64,000 bases of DNA from assembly GCA_013112635.1 (NCBI GenBank), contig JABFGF010000011.1, forward strand, positions 36,091-100,090, read 5' to 3'. Source of the stretch: Calditrichota bacterium (GTDB lineage Bacteria; Calditrichota; Calditrichia; Calditrichales; J004). Below are positions 37,001 through 44,279 of this stretch, piece after piece. How positions within the stretch are numbered: position 1 is the first letter of the stretch; each line of letters opens with the position of its first letter. The notes beneath the pieces are model-generated. The model searched no databases, had not been told where the DNA came from, and worked only from the letters and a program-made list of their open reading frames with translations. The translations under genes and the position numbers were made by a program.

Positions 37001-38500
37001 CAGGGAGATTTAATCAGCACAGTTCAAATAAATGAATTTGAAGATTTTGGACAAAGGCTGTCTGAATTAAATGAAAATGATATTACCGAAGAGACACTAA
37101 TCGGCCTGACAAAATCAGATCAAACAAATAACAAGATTGATGCCCGGCAAATAAAAAAGTTAACCGGTTTTGTGCAAAAATTAACTGCCATTAAAAATGA
37201 GTACTCTTCTGCTTCTAACGGAAATGGCAGTGCCAGGATGAGCATGGTTGTAAATAGCGAAAGGCTGCTTGAGTGGAGCGCAGTTTATCCTTATAACCCT
37301 TTTTCACATCCGTGGCTAAATGCTTCCGGAAATAATTTGGCGACAACTGTTGAAGGGCTTTTTGAAGGTATAACAGAAAAACTGCAGCAAAGTTTTAAAT
37401 TAATTCGCATTGCCGAACTTGAGTTAAATGACAAATATTCTCCGAGAGATCATGATGCATTTTTTAAATCATTTAGCTGGAATGATTTTTCAATTGAAGA
37501 ACGCGAACTATGCCCACCGGCGATTTTATTGTTAGACCAGCAGGCACTTGAGCAGCAATCATTTAAATCAATCTCCAGCCTGCTTAATAGTGAAAAACCA
37601 CTTTATATTTCGGTTATAAATAACATGGTTGGCTCCACATCAGAAATTGGCCATGAAATTGCGCTTTGGGCACTTAGCCAGCATAATAGTTTTGTTCTGC
37701 AAAGTACACCGGCAAATCCCGGACACCTTATGGATGGCATCACACAATTAATGTCATCCAATAAACCGGGCTTTATGCACCTGTACGCTTGTGAGCCTTA
37801 TGTGCAAGGTATTGAAAAAGATCAGGCGTATACCCACGAACAACGTGCAATCAACTCAAGAGTCTTTCCACTTTTTAAATATAATCCATATTCATCGGAT
37901 TATTTTATCGAGCGGTTTGATCTTTCCGGCAATCCCGATTTAGAGTTGGATTGGCAAAGCGAAGATAAAAATCGCAGCAAACAATCCATTACGATCGCCG
38001 AATGGGCAATCCATGAAAAATTTTATAAAGATGAATTTCACACGTTGGCAAAAAGGTCATGGAATGAAAAAATGGTTCCGCTTGAGGAATATCTTGAAAT
38101 AGACAGTTCCGAGGCAAAAACATTTATTCCTTACATAAATATTACTGATTCGAAAAATGCATTACACCGGATTCAGGTTAGTAATAAAATTGCAAAAATG
38201 GCCAGGAAGCATCTCAATACCTGGAATTTACTTCAGGAACTTGCCGGTATCCGCGTTCATGATCGTGAATATCAACAGCAAAAATTTGATCAGAAATTAG
38301 AAGCTGAACTTAGCCGGCAAAAAACAAATCTTGAAGCAGAATACAATGCGCAAATTATGCAGGTTCAACAGGATCACTGGCAAACATATCATGGACGCCT
38401 GCGGGATAAATTAACGGCCATTTATAATTCAAATAAAGGTGAGGATACTGTTAGTAAAACCCTTGCTGAATATGCGAAGAGCGAGAAGCGTGAGGCGTGA
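34031..38500 (+). CDS. Giant PFOR-derived multidomain Fe-S protein (1489 residues), TPP motifs degenerate
   Basis: This 1489-residue protein is the largest in the window. From N to C: a PFOR domain I-like region (about 40-170; 'SLIARKISELALVPGVIVYD' aligns with the NifJ ALIAQ...VPFLHFFDGFR region), a domain II-like region (about 225-335), a gamma-like domain (about 410-600; NTHFSDEKLWLELG), two 4Fe-4S motifs (C730-x2-C733-x2-C736-x3-C740P and C870-x2-C873-x2-C876-x3-C880P) about 130 residues apart, and a C-terminal TPP-domain-like tail ending 'SRVFPLFKYNP' near 1280. The TPP-binding GDGW/NTGGQ and ATGCSS motifs are not recognisable. A coiled tail follows. It is longer than NifJ (about 1170-1200). 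Placed between rnfB and rnfC, it is likely a non-catalytic electron conduit, inferred not shown. Confidence 0.75.
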   Translation: MFFNKKSKKQATLPFPGTAQLIEGKSSLDKILADSNTKSFNNDDFSAAVGYAMAGNRAAAFIDEFNLNSFTSYLDKPFSLVIYCNQNNLSQNSHLNSLDNSFVLFPKNVQELLDYSLIARKISELALVPGVIVYDSINFTTALQTVIAPDLKLISSFLGNVDDIIDTPSESQKILFGKNRLRTQAMVDVNKPLGIGVNHDRDVNLKLSAVKDSYFKNHLSKIIKFVFTEFKELTGRVYSGINYYEVDDSQYVIAANGPMVNKLVEYADWYRKKHSVKLGIIDLSLAGPFNGSQLSHYIKKKKGLTVLCDIKQPVFENSLTASIKNMLNKAWENGRNKNDNLPHKGYAVFNSPKDQPLIFEGFYDSTLNEIDEIHAIVENMMQNENGSKLFFTGFDASIDQSRFPKLETLQQILKKSYPEIEQLALPVKNISTDAQAGTSRKACIFASVSQDIIDVGTPLAKAFEKSELYNIQTSLNEQKSALMPLHEFTMLYTSLENEPPFSLKNPDIMLMSELQFKNNLSTLAENGALVINTHFSDEKLWLELGEKHRRIIREKNLSLFTLNTAEIAKEIDIIPGSMEHLKLCALIGALYKVDPLLGNLKFGVHLNNFKKVLKSGELFDSQISEKVNAIKRGYNFTSQIEWQQLPELSGLKAPETEAPWTVKQVTKSDGSIFDLARSWDSVGYLFNNNQQNHALADPFLASNTLPARSSAFRDMSEMKEKIPEIIPEKCTGCGMCWSQCPDSALPVHVMNTTDIISTVLTNAASNGTKLIQMQRMADNLAKQAYKLFSTDEMRNFLTTKDLLSEAFNHLSKKMGLKGEALEKVEAEFELFLAELNAMPLIKTHSFFDQAHNDQKGSGQLLSIVVNANACKGCGSCANVCPDNAIEMLDNNADILALYRKNFSFMQTMPDVTTEKIEKFISAENQKSILNKLINKRAYFTLPGGDNAYPGSGVKAAVHLMTATIESTMNARFELFINKLDQLISQLESKIQGDLISTVQINEFEDFGQRLSELNENDITEETLIGLTKSDQTNNKIDARQIKKLTGFVQKLTAIKNEYSSASNGNGSARMSMVVNSERLLEWSAVYPYNPFSHPWLNASGNNLATTVEGLFEGITEKLQQSFKLIRIAELELNDKYSPRDHDAFFKSFSWNDFSIEERELCPPAILLLDQQALEQQSFKSISSLLNSEKPLYISVINNMVGSTSEIGHEIALWALSQHNSFVLQSTPANPGHLMDGITQLMSSNKPGFMHLYACEPYVQGIEKDQAYTHEQRAINSRVFPLFKYNPYSSDYFIERFDLSGNPDLELDWQSEDKNRSKQSITIAEWAIHEKFYKDEFHTLAKRSWNEKMVPLEEYLEIDSSEAKTFIPYINITDSKNALHRIQVSNKIAKMARKHLNTWNLLQELAGIRVHDREYQQQKFDQKLEAELSRQKTNLEAEYNAQIMQVQQDHWQTYHGRLRDKLTAIYNSNKGEDTVSKTLAEYAKSEKREA

Positions 38501-38582
38501 CACAATAAACCAGATCGTAGTTAAATAACTAAAAAAAGACTAATTAATTACAACAATTGTACAAATAATTTCATAAACAAGG

Positions 38583-38606
38583 GGATGCTTCGTTCCTCAG
38601 CATGAC
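38583..38606 (-). repeat. GTCATGCTGAGG...AAGCATCC dispersed repeat, partial copy
   Basis: On the minus strand this reads GTCATGCTGAGGAACGAAGCATCC. The same word recurs at 42017-42040, and in variant form at 41217-41241. The first possible ATG of rnfC (38602) lies inside it, so that ATG is an unlikely start. Confidence 0.75.
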
Positions 38607-38616
38607 ACTACAATTG

Positions 38617-39981
38617 ATGTCTAAATATATGTTATCATTTTTATCAAATACACTAAAAACATTTCGTCATGGAATCCATCCCGGGGATTATAAAGACTTA
38701 ACCCGGAATTTATCAATTGAACGTCTGCCCTTTTCAGAGGAACTGACAATTCCTCTTAGCCAACATTTAGGTGCGCCATCAAAGTGCATTGTAAAAGTAG
38801 GCGATGAAGTAAAGCGAGGACAGATTATCGCCAAACCTTCAGGATTTGTCTCAATTGGCCAGCATGCACCTATGAGCGGAACAGTTAAATCTATTGAGAT
38901 GCGTCATCACCCAAATGGAAAAATGGTTGAATCTGTCATCATCAAAAAAGATCTCTTTTCCCCACAGACTTTTTACAACGAGCATGCCATGGATTGGGAA
39001 AATTTGTCGGCGGATGAATTGATTTCGCTGATCCAGCACGGTGGATTTGTTGGTCTTGGCGGGGCAGCATTTCCAACACATGTAAAACTGAAAACACCAG
39101 AGGGAAAAAATGCACGCTTCCTGATTGTGAACGGGGTTGAATGTGAACCATACCTTACCAGCGATCACCGTGTTATGCTGGAACAATCTGAAGATATTTT
39201 CCTGGGAATCCGCATTTTGCTAAAAATCCTGGGTGCTGAAAAATTTTATATTGGTATAGAAAATAACAAACAGGACGCCATTGATTTTCTTGGGGAAAAT
39301 ATTCCGGAAGATATGAATGGTGAAGTGGTTGCACTGCAGACAAAATATCCGCAAGGTGCTGAAAAGATGCTTATTGAAGCTGTGTTAAAACGGGAAGTTC
39401 CCAGCGGTAAATTACCGATTGATGTGGAAGTTGTTGTCCAAAATTCAGGAACAATTGCCGGGATTGGAATGATGTTTCGTTTTGGCCAACCACTTATCGA
39501 AAGGGTTGTGACTATTACCGGACCTGGAATTGAAAATCCTGCAAATCTGCTTGTGCCAATCGGAACACCGCTCACAGATGTTTTAGAGCATTGTGGTGGA
39601 TTAAAGGAAAATACGCGTCAGGTTTTATTTGGTGGACCAATGATGGGTGCGCCGCAATCTGATCTGGATGTGCCAATACTAAAAGGGACTTCCGGAATTT
39701 TGTGCCTGACCGATGAAGAGGTCACCATAAAAGAAGAATTTCCGTGTATCCGTTGTTTGCGTTGTGTGGATGCTTGTCCTGTATATCTTAACCCAAGCCG
39801 ATTAGGAGCTTTGGCCAAAACCCGTGAATATGAAGGCATGTTGGATTTTCACATAATGGACTGTGTAGAATGTGGTTCATGCTCATATGTATGCCCATCC
39901 AATATTCCATTGGTACAAAGATTTAGAGTATCGAAAGCATTGTTAAGAGAACAGCAGGCAAAACAAAAGAAAGCGGGTTAA
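38617..39981 (+). CDS. rnfC: RnfC-like electron transport subunit
   Basis: This protein of about 454 residues has the RnfC architecture: an N-terminal HPGDYKDLT segment, the barrel-sandwich LGAPSKCIVKVGDEVKRGQI (about 50-70), the 51K-like NADH/FMN domain (GGFVGLGGAAFPTHVK near 145 and NGVECEPYLTSDHRVM near 170), SLBB domain (about 265-330), and two C-terminal 4Fe-4S motifs: CIRCLRCVDACPVY near 382 and CVECGSCSYVCPS near 420. It accepts electrons from NADH or passes them to NAD+. The exact start is uncertain: ATGs at 38602, 38617 and 38629 are in frame, and the first lies in a dispersed repeat, so I use 38617. It also has a clear relationship to the PduS homologue at 24542. It starts the canonical rnfCDGEA order. 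Confidence 0.9.
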   Translation: MSKYMLSFLSNTLKTFRHGIHPGDYKDLTRNLSIERLPFSEELTIPLSQHLGAPSKCIVKVGDEVKRGQIIAKPSGFVSIGQHAPMSGTVKSIEMRHHPNGKMVESVIIKKDLFSPQTFYNEHAMDWENLSADELISLIQHGGFVGLGGAAFPTHVKLKTPEGKNARFLIVNGVECEPYLTSDHRVMLEQSEDIFLGIRILLKILGAEKFYIGIENNKQDAIDFLGENIPEDMNGEVVALQTKYPQGAEKMLIEAVLKREVPSGKLPIDVEVVVQNSGTIAGIGMMFRFGQPLIERVVTITGPGIENPANLLVPIGTPLTDVLEHCGGLKENTRQVLFGGPMMGAPQSDLDVPILKGTSGILCLTDEEVTIKEEFPCIRCLRCVDACPVYLNPSRLGALAKTREYEGMLDFHIMDCVECGSCSYVCPSNIPLVQRFRVSKALLREQQAKQKKAG

Positions 39982-39993
39982 TAAAAGGAACAA

Positions 39994-40103
39994 ACCCACC
40001 CCTTACCCCTCCAAGGAGGGGAATTGGTGCATTCTCATCATTGGAAAGATGTGAATTGAGAGAAATCAAACTTCCTCTCTCGGGAGGGGATTGAGGGGTG
40101 GGT
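39994..40103. repeat. ACCCACCCC-flanked palindromic element in rnfC-rnfD gap
   Basis: The element opens with ACCCACCCCTTACCCCTCC and closes with GGAGGGGATTGAGGGGTGGGT, which are near-perfect inverted ends. A compact CCCCTCC/GGAGGGG hairpin sits at the left end and a similar one at the right. It fills most of the 158-base gap, and resembles short non-autonomous palindromic elements. It may influence expression downstream. Confidence 0.7.
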
Positions 40104-40139
40104 AAGAGAATATTATATTAATAGAAGCTAACAGAAAAT

Positions 40140-41150
40140 ATGAAAACAGCACCAAAATTATTACTAACCTCTTCGCCTTTTTTAAAACAGCAGGAAGATA
40201 CTCCGGCTGTTATGCGCCAGGTTATTTATGCTCTTATTCCTGCCCTTATAGCAGCTATATACTTTTTTGGTATTAGCGCCCTGTTGGTGATAGTGGCTTC
40301 AGTTTTCGGGGCGGTTGGCACAGAATGGGTATTTAACATTTCGACAAAGAAAAAGTTTAACAGCTTAAAAGATTATACAGCCTTGCTTACGGGTATTCTC
40401 CTTGCAATGACACTACCACCCGGAATTCCTCTGTGGATGGCTTTCCTTGGTGGTGTAGTTGCAATAGCTCTTGGCAAACTTATTTTTGGTGGAACCGGCT
40501 CAAATATATTTAATCCTGCATTGGTTGGTCGTGCTTTTCTTCAGTCATCATTTCCCGTCGCAATAACCACCTGGTCACCTTATGCTGATTTTAACAGCTT
40601 TATGATGTTTCGGGGTAATACGTTTACAATCCCCTTTGTTAAAGCTAATACAGATGCGGTTACAGCGGCTACACCATTGGCCCAAATGAAATTTGATGGT
40701 AAGTTAACTGAAACACAAAATCTCTTCTTTGGGTCATCAGCAGGATCGTTGGGTGAAACCACAGCTCTATTATTATTGCTCGGTGGAGTCTACTTAACAG
40801 TTCGTAACTATATTAACTGGCGAATCCCGACAGGCATTTTTATTGCGGTATTTCTATTTGCTTCAGGATTGCAATTAATTGATGCGGAAAAATTTGCATC
40901 ACCCATGTTTCACTTATTTTCGGGCGGATTAATGCTTGGTGCTATTTTTATGGCCACAGATCCTGTTTCATCACCGATAACGCATAAAGGCTGCTGGATT
41001 TTTGGATTGGGAATTGGGTTTCTGGTAGTACTGATCCGTACATTTGGTGGTTTGCCGGAAGGTGTTATGTATGCAATTTTACTTATGAATAGTGTGACAC
41101 CTCTCCTTAACAGTGTTACACAGCCGCGGATTTATGGTGCAGCTAAATAA
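40140..41150 (+). CDS. rnfD: RnfD-like membrane subunit with covalent FMN site
   Basis: This 336-residue integral-membrane protein has about nine to ten helices, related to RnfD and NqrB. The covalent FMN attachment site is T178 in DAVTAATPLAQ. Other conserved segments are FGGTGSNIFNPALVGRAFLQSSFP and MATDPVSSPITHKG near the C-terminus. It forms part of the ion path and redox chain of the Rnf complex. It has a good start 37 bases after the palindromic element. Confidence 0.95.
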   Translation: MKTAPKLLLTSSPFLKQQEDTPAVMRQVIYALIPALIAAIYFFGISALLVIVASVFGAVGTEWVFNISTKKKFNSLKDYTALLTGILLAMTLPPGIPLWMAFLGGVVAIALGKLIFGGTGSNIFNPALVGRAFLQSSFPVAITTWSPYADFNSFMMFRGNTFTIPFVKANTDAVTAATPLAQMKFDGKLTETQNLFFGSSAGSLGETTALLLLLGGVYLTVRNYINWRIPTGIFIAVFLFASGLQLIDAEKFASPMFHLFSGGLMLGAIFMATDPVSSPITHKGCWIFGLGIGFLVVLIRTFGGLPEGVMYAILLMNSVTPLLNSVTQPRIYGAAK

Positions 41151-41216
41151 TTTATTATTGAAAGATTGTAGATTGAATAATGAAGATAAAAGAATACGCA
41201 GGGTGCTGAGTTAACT

Positions 41217-41241
41217 GTCATGCTGAGGCACGAAAGCATCC
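41217..41241 (+). repeat. Variant dispersed repeat in rnfD-rnfG gap
   Basis: GTCATGCTGAGGCACGAAAGCATCC matches the copies at 42017-42040 and 38583-38606 except for one base change and one inserted A. It is a partial copy, lacking the right end seen at 42060-42090. Confidence 0.7.
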
Positions 41242-41314
41242 TAATGTTTAAAAAAAAGAAGTGCAAATAATACATTTTCCCAGTACACAGTATCAGAATA
41301 CGGAGTTTTAGAAG

Positions 41315-42007
41315 TTGTCAAAAAAAGTTCAACCCAAAATTGAAGAAACCGAAAAGCCTGTCAGCAGTGTCAAAATGCTCTTTTCTATGGGAACGATTGG
41401 TTTGTTAGCAGGAATGCTGATCGTTTTTACTTTTACATATACGCTGCCCTATATAAAGGCCAATGAAGCCGCTTTTCTGGAAAAATCAATCTTTGATGTT
41501 GTACCGGGAGCTTTTACAAAAACTGTTGTTACCGTCGATGAAAATAATAAAATTATTCCAGTTGAAAAACCGGAAGAAACAGCTTTTAAACTTTACCCGT
41601 GTTATGATGAAGCAGATTCGCTGGTAGGAATTGCCATAGAAGCAAGAGAACAAGGTTTCCAGGATGTGATAAAAATTATTTATGGCTATTCACCAAAAAA
41701 CGAAGCCATTGTAGGAATGAAAGTTCTTCAAAGTACAGAAACTCCGGGCCTGGGCGATAAAATTGAAACAGATAAAGACTTTATAGAAAACTTTGTAAAA
41801 CTTGATGCCAGATTGAATGAAGATCGGACAAAGCTTATTGAGCCGATAAAAATGGTAAAAGCCGGAGAAAAAACAAAGCCGAGCGAGATAAGTGCAATAA
41901 CCGGTGCGACTATTTCATCAAAAGCAATTGCAAAAATGATGGCCAGAAGCGCTGATTTGAATGTGCCTTTAATTTATAAAAATTTGAAAATATTGAAAAA
42001 ACAGTAA
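41315..42007 (+). CDS. rnfG: RnfG-like periplasmic FMN-binding subunit
   Basis: This 230-residue protein has one N-terminal membrane helix (about 22-46) and a periplasmic FMN-binding domain. The covalent flavin is expected on T199 in ITGATISS. Other family features are STETPGLGDKIETDKDF near 140-156. The start is TTG at 41315, supported because it begins the conserved N-terminus right after a short spacer; no ATG is in frame before the membrane helix. It belongs to the NqrC/RnfG family. Confidence 0.93.
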   Translation: MSKKVQPKIEETEKPVSSVKMLFSMGTIGLLAGMLIVFTFTYTLPYIKANEAAFLEKSIFDVVPGAFTKTVVTVDENNKIIPVEKPEETAFKLYPCYDEADSLVGIAIEAREQGFQDVIKIIYGYSPKNEAIVGMKVLQSTETPGLGDKIETDKDFIENFVKLDARLNEDRTKLIEPIKMVKAGEKTKPSEISAITGATISSKAIAKMMARSADLNVPLIYKNLKILKKQ

Positions 42008-42016
42008 ACAAGAAAT

Positions 42017-42090
42017 GTCATGCTGAGGAACGAAGCATCCACTGAAAAAAACAAAGATTCTTCGCTCCACTGCGTTTCACTCTGAATGAC
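42017..42090 (+). repeat. Full-length dispersed repeat in rnfG-rnfE gap
   Basis: It begins GTCATGCTGAGGAACG and ends TTTCACTCTGAATGAC, with inverted termini (GTCAT.CTGAG against CTCTGAATGAC) and an internal AAGCATCC / GATTCTTCGCT segment. This type of short hairpin element is widespread in FCB and other bacteria. It is the longest of the three copies in the rnf region. Confidence 0.75.
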
Positions 42091-42118
42091 AATCGCTTCA
42101 TTAATGGAGTTATAAGAA

Positions 42119-42775
42119 ATGCCCGAAACAAAAAAAAATATGCCTTCAAATATGGAAACATTTGTAAAAGGTGTTTGGAAAGACAATCCTGTTTTTGTGA
42201 TGCTGTTAGGGATGTGCCCTGTACTTGCTGTTACAAATTCCGTAATGAATGCACTGGTTATGGGCATCGCCACAACATTTGTGCTGCTACTTTCCAATAT
42301 TCTTGTTTCATCTTTGCGTAACTTTATTCCAAAACAAGTAAGGATAGCAACCTATATCCTTATCATTGCTACATTTGTTACAGTGGCAGATTATGCAATA
42401 AAAGCCGTAAGCCTGGAAGTCCATAAAAGCCTCGGTGCTTTTATATCATTGATAGTTGTAAATTGTATGATTCTTGGCCGGGCTGAAGCATTTGCATCAA
42501 AAAGCACCATCGGCAAATCAATTCTCGATGCTCTCGGACAAGGGGCCGGTTTTACAATTGCTGTTTTGGCGCTTGGCATTGTAAGGGAAGTTTTAGGAAA
42601 TGGTACATTTTTAGGGTTTTCATTATTTGGAGAAAACTTTCAACCTTTAGTAATAATGATTTTACCTGGTGGAGCTTTCTTTGTATTAGGTGCCTATTTA
42701 CTTTTTTTCAATTGGTTAAAAGAACGGAAGGAAAAACAAGAAAAGGTAGACGGCACATTAGAGCAAGTTGCATAA
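42119..42775 (+). CDS. rnfE: RnfE-like membrane subunit
   Basis: This 218-residue integral-membrane protein has six helices and belongs to the NqrD/RnfE family. The Fe-centre cysteines expected at the RnfA-RnfE interface are C33 in LLGMCPVLAV and C116 in VVNCMILGRAEAFA. The C-terminal tail is rich in Lys and Glu. It starts with ATG after 'atggagttataaga' and precedes rnfA by 36 bases. Confidence 0.93.
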   Translation: MPETKKNMPSNMETFVKGVWKDNPVFVMLLGMCPVLAVTNSVMNALVMGIATTFVLLLSNILVSSLRNFIPKQVRIATYILIIATFVTVADYAIKAVSLEVHKSLGAFISLIVVNCMILGRAEAFASKSTIGKSILDALGQGAGFTIAVLALGIVREVLGNGTFLGFSLFGENFQPLVIMILPGGAFFVLGAYLLFFNWLKERKEKQEKVDGTLEQVA

Positions 42776-42811
42776 CTTTTAAGTAAACACTTATCAATTT
42801 GAGTTAGAAAC

Positions 42812-43396
42812 ATGGTAACAGAACAATACTGGTTTATATTTTTAAATGCGGCACTTATTAATAATTTTGTGCTTAGCTCCTTTTTAGGCATTTGCCCCTT
42901 CCTAGGGGTTTCCAATAAAGTAGAAACCGCATCCCGTATGGGCGCAGCTGTGGCATTTGTAATGTTTATCGCGTCGCTGGCGGCCTATGGCATTCATCAC
43001 TTGTTGGTTTTAATTGATGCACAATTTTTACAGCTCATTTCTTATATTGTTGTCATTGCATCTACAGTGCAACTGGTAGAAATGATTATCAAAAAATTTA
43101 GCCCGGCATTGTTTAAGGCTCTAGGAATTTTTCTACCACTTATTACAACAAATTGTGCTATACTTGGCCTGGCCCTTTTCCAGACAAACAGAAGTTATGA
43201 TTTTTTTCAATCTATCTCTTTTGCATTGGGTGCCGGTCTTGGATTTACGATAGCTCTGGTAATCATGGCAGGTATTCGCGAAGAACTGCAACTTTCCGAA
43301 GTTCCAAATGTTGTAAAGGGCGCTGCACTAACTTTAATGGTGGCAGGAATCTTATCAATGGCCTTTATGGGCTTTGCTGGTTTAGGAGGAAATTAA
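42812..43396 (+). CDS. rnfA: RnfA-like membrane subunit
   Basis: This 194-residue six-helix membrane protein belongs to the RnfA/NqrE family. Interface cysteines are C28 in FLGICPFLGVS and C115 in ITTNCAILGLAL, mirrored in RnfE, so the two together form the membrane iron-sulfur centre. The stop TAA overlaps the next start as TAATG, so the downstream small gene is coupled to it. Confidence 0.95.
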   Translation: MVTEQYWFIFLNAALINNFVLSSFLGICPFLGVSNKVETASRMGAAVAFVMFIASLAAYGIHHLLVLIDAQFLQLISYIVVIASTVQLVEMIIKKFSPALFKALGIFLPLITTNCAILGLALFQTNRSYDFFQSISFALGAGLGFTIALVIMAGIREELQLSEVPNVVKGAALTLMVAGILSMAFMGFAGLGGN

Positions 43397-43572
43397 TGTT
43401 ATTTCAAATGTTAAAAGCGGCTTTTATAATTGCCTTTCTTATGATTGGCTGGGTTAGCCTGCAATATATTATCCGCAAGAAAAAAAATCTCTCTGTTGAT
43501 TGTGACCTGTTAGAAGATAAAAGAGGTTGCATGGGTTGTACCGATGATAGCTGTAGCCATAAGCATGCATAG
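43396..43572 (+). CDS. NqrM-like small membrane protein with C-terminal cysteine cluster
   Basis: This 58-residue protein has one hydrophobic helix (about 8-26), a basic stretch RKKK, then a cysteine-rich tail with Cys36, Cys45, Cys48 and Cys53 (DCDLLEDKRGCMGCTDDSC). The layout, one TM followed by spaced Cys, is that of NqrM, the maturation factor thought to deliver iron to the Cys4 centre of Na+-NQR. Here it follows rnfA with a one-base overlap, and Rnf has the equivalent centre between RnfA and RnfE. An NqrM-like role for Rnf is therefore inferred. The tail also carries two His (HKH). Confidence 0.75.
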   Translation: MLFQMLKAAFIIAFLMIGWVSLQYIIRKKKNLSVDCDLLEDKRGCMGCTDDSCSHKHA

Positions 43573-43771
43573 CAACCACATTTAAAAGCCATTCCTTAGC
43601 TACAAATACTTCTTAAAAAATAGCTTTTTTGAAGGAACATACCTCATTAAATTACGTCTAATATTCTTTAAAAAATACAATGATCATCTATCATCCATTA
43701 GGAAATAATAAAATAAAAGTAGACCTAAATAAACCGAGAATATATAGACCGAATTTTTTATAAGGAGAATA

Positions 43772-44275
43772 ATGTCACAACTATCCGACCCTCTAAATTA
43801 TAAGGATTCCCTAATTTTAATTGCTGAAGATAATGCCATTACGTTGCAGTTATTATGCCGATTTTTGGATAAAGAAGGTCTAAAGTATATAACATGTAAT
43901 AATGGTTCCGCAGCCATTAATCTTGCAAATAAAAAATTACCCGATCTGATTTTACTTGACGTAACAATGCCGCAAATAGATGGATTCGATACTTGCCGAA
44001 TATTAAAAGATAATACTGCCACAAAGAATATTCCGGTTATATTTTTATCCTCTAAAAGTGATTCTTTTAATAAGCTAAAAGGGTTTAGTGCCGGAGCCAT
44101 CGACTTTATCACAAAACCATTCGAGAAGGTAGAAATAATGGTTCGTATAAAAACCCAATTAAAACTAAAAAAGGCTCTCGACAAACTTAGTGATTATTCC
44201 AATGAGCTGGAAAAAACCTTAAATGAAGAAACTGAAAAAGAAAGTTTTTTAAGTAAACATATTCATCAAAACTGA
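43772..44275 (+). CDS. Single-domain response regulator with coiled C-terminal tail
   Basis: This 167-residue protein has a receiver domain (about 13-130) with the acidic pocket E19-D20, phospho-acceptor D63 in LLDVTMP, Ser/Thr in FLSSKSD and Lys in TKPFEK. The last 30 residues are Glu/Lys-rich and likely helical. There is no DNA-binding domain, so it could be the phosphate acceptor for one of the hybrid kinases, or act by protein interaction. It starts with ATG after 'ataaggagaataatg'. It is alone between the rnf operon and the convergent PHP gene. The partner is unknown. Confidence 0.92.
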   Translation: MSQLSDPLNYKDSLILIAEDNAITLQLLCRFLDKEGLKYITCNNGSAAINLANKKLPDLILLDVTMPQIDGFDTCRILKDNTATKNIPVIFLSSKSDSFNKLKGFSAGAIDFITKPFEKVEIMVRIKTQLKLKKALDKLSDYSNELEKTLNEETEKESFLSKHIHQN

Positions 44276-44279
44276 AAAT

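Noticed and set aside
38602..38616. ATG at 38602 as the start of rnfC
   Set aside because: It falls in the dispersed GTCATGCTGAGG repeat and lacks a ribosome binding site, so a later ATG is more likely.
39994..40103. Palindrome in the rnfC-rnfD gap as a terminator
   Set aside because: Long inverted ends without a T-run and with rnfD continuing on the same strand fit a mobile-type repeat better.
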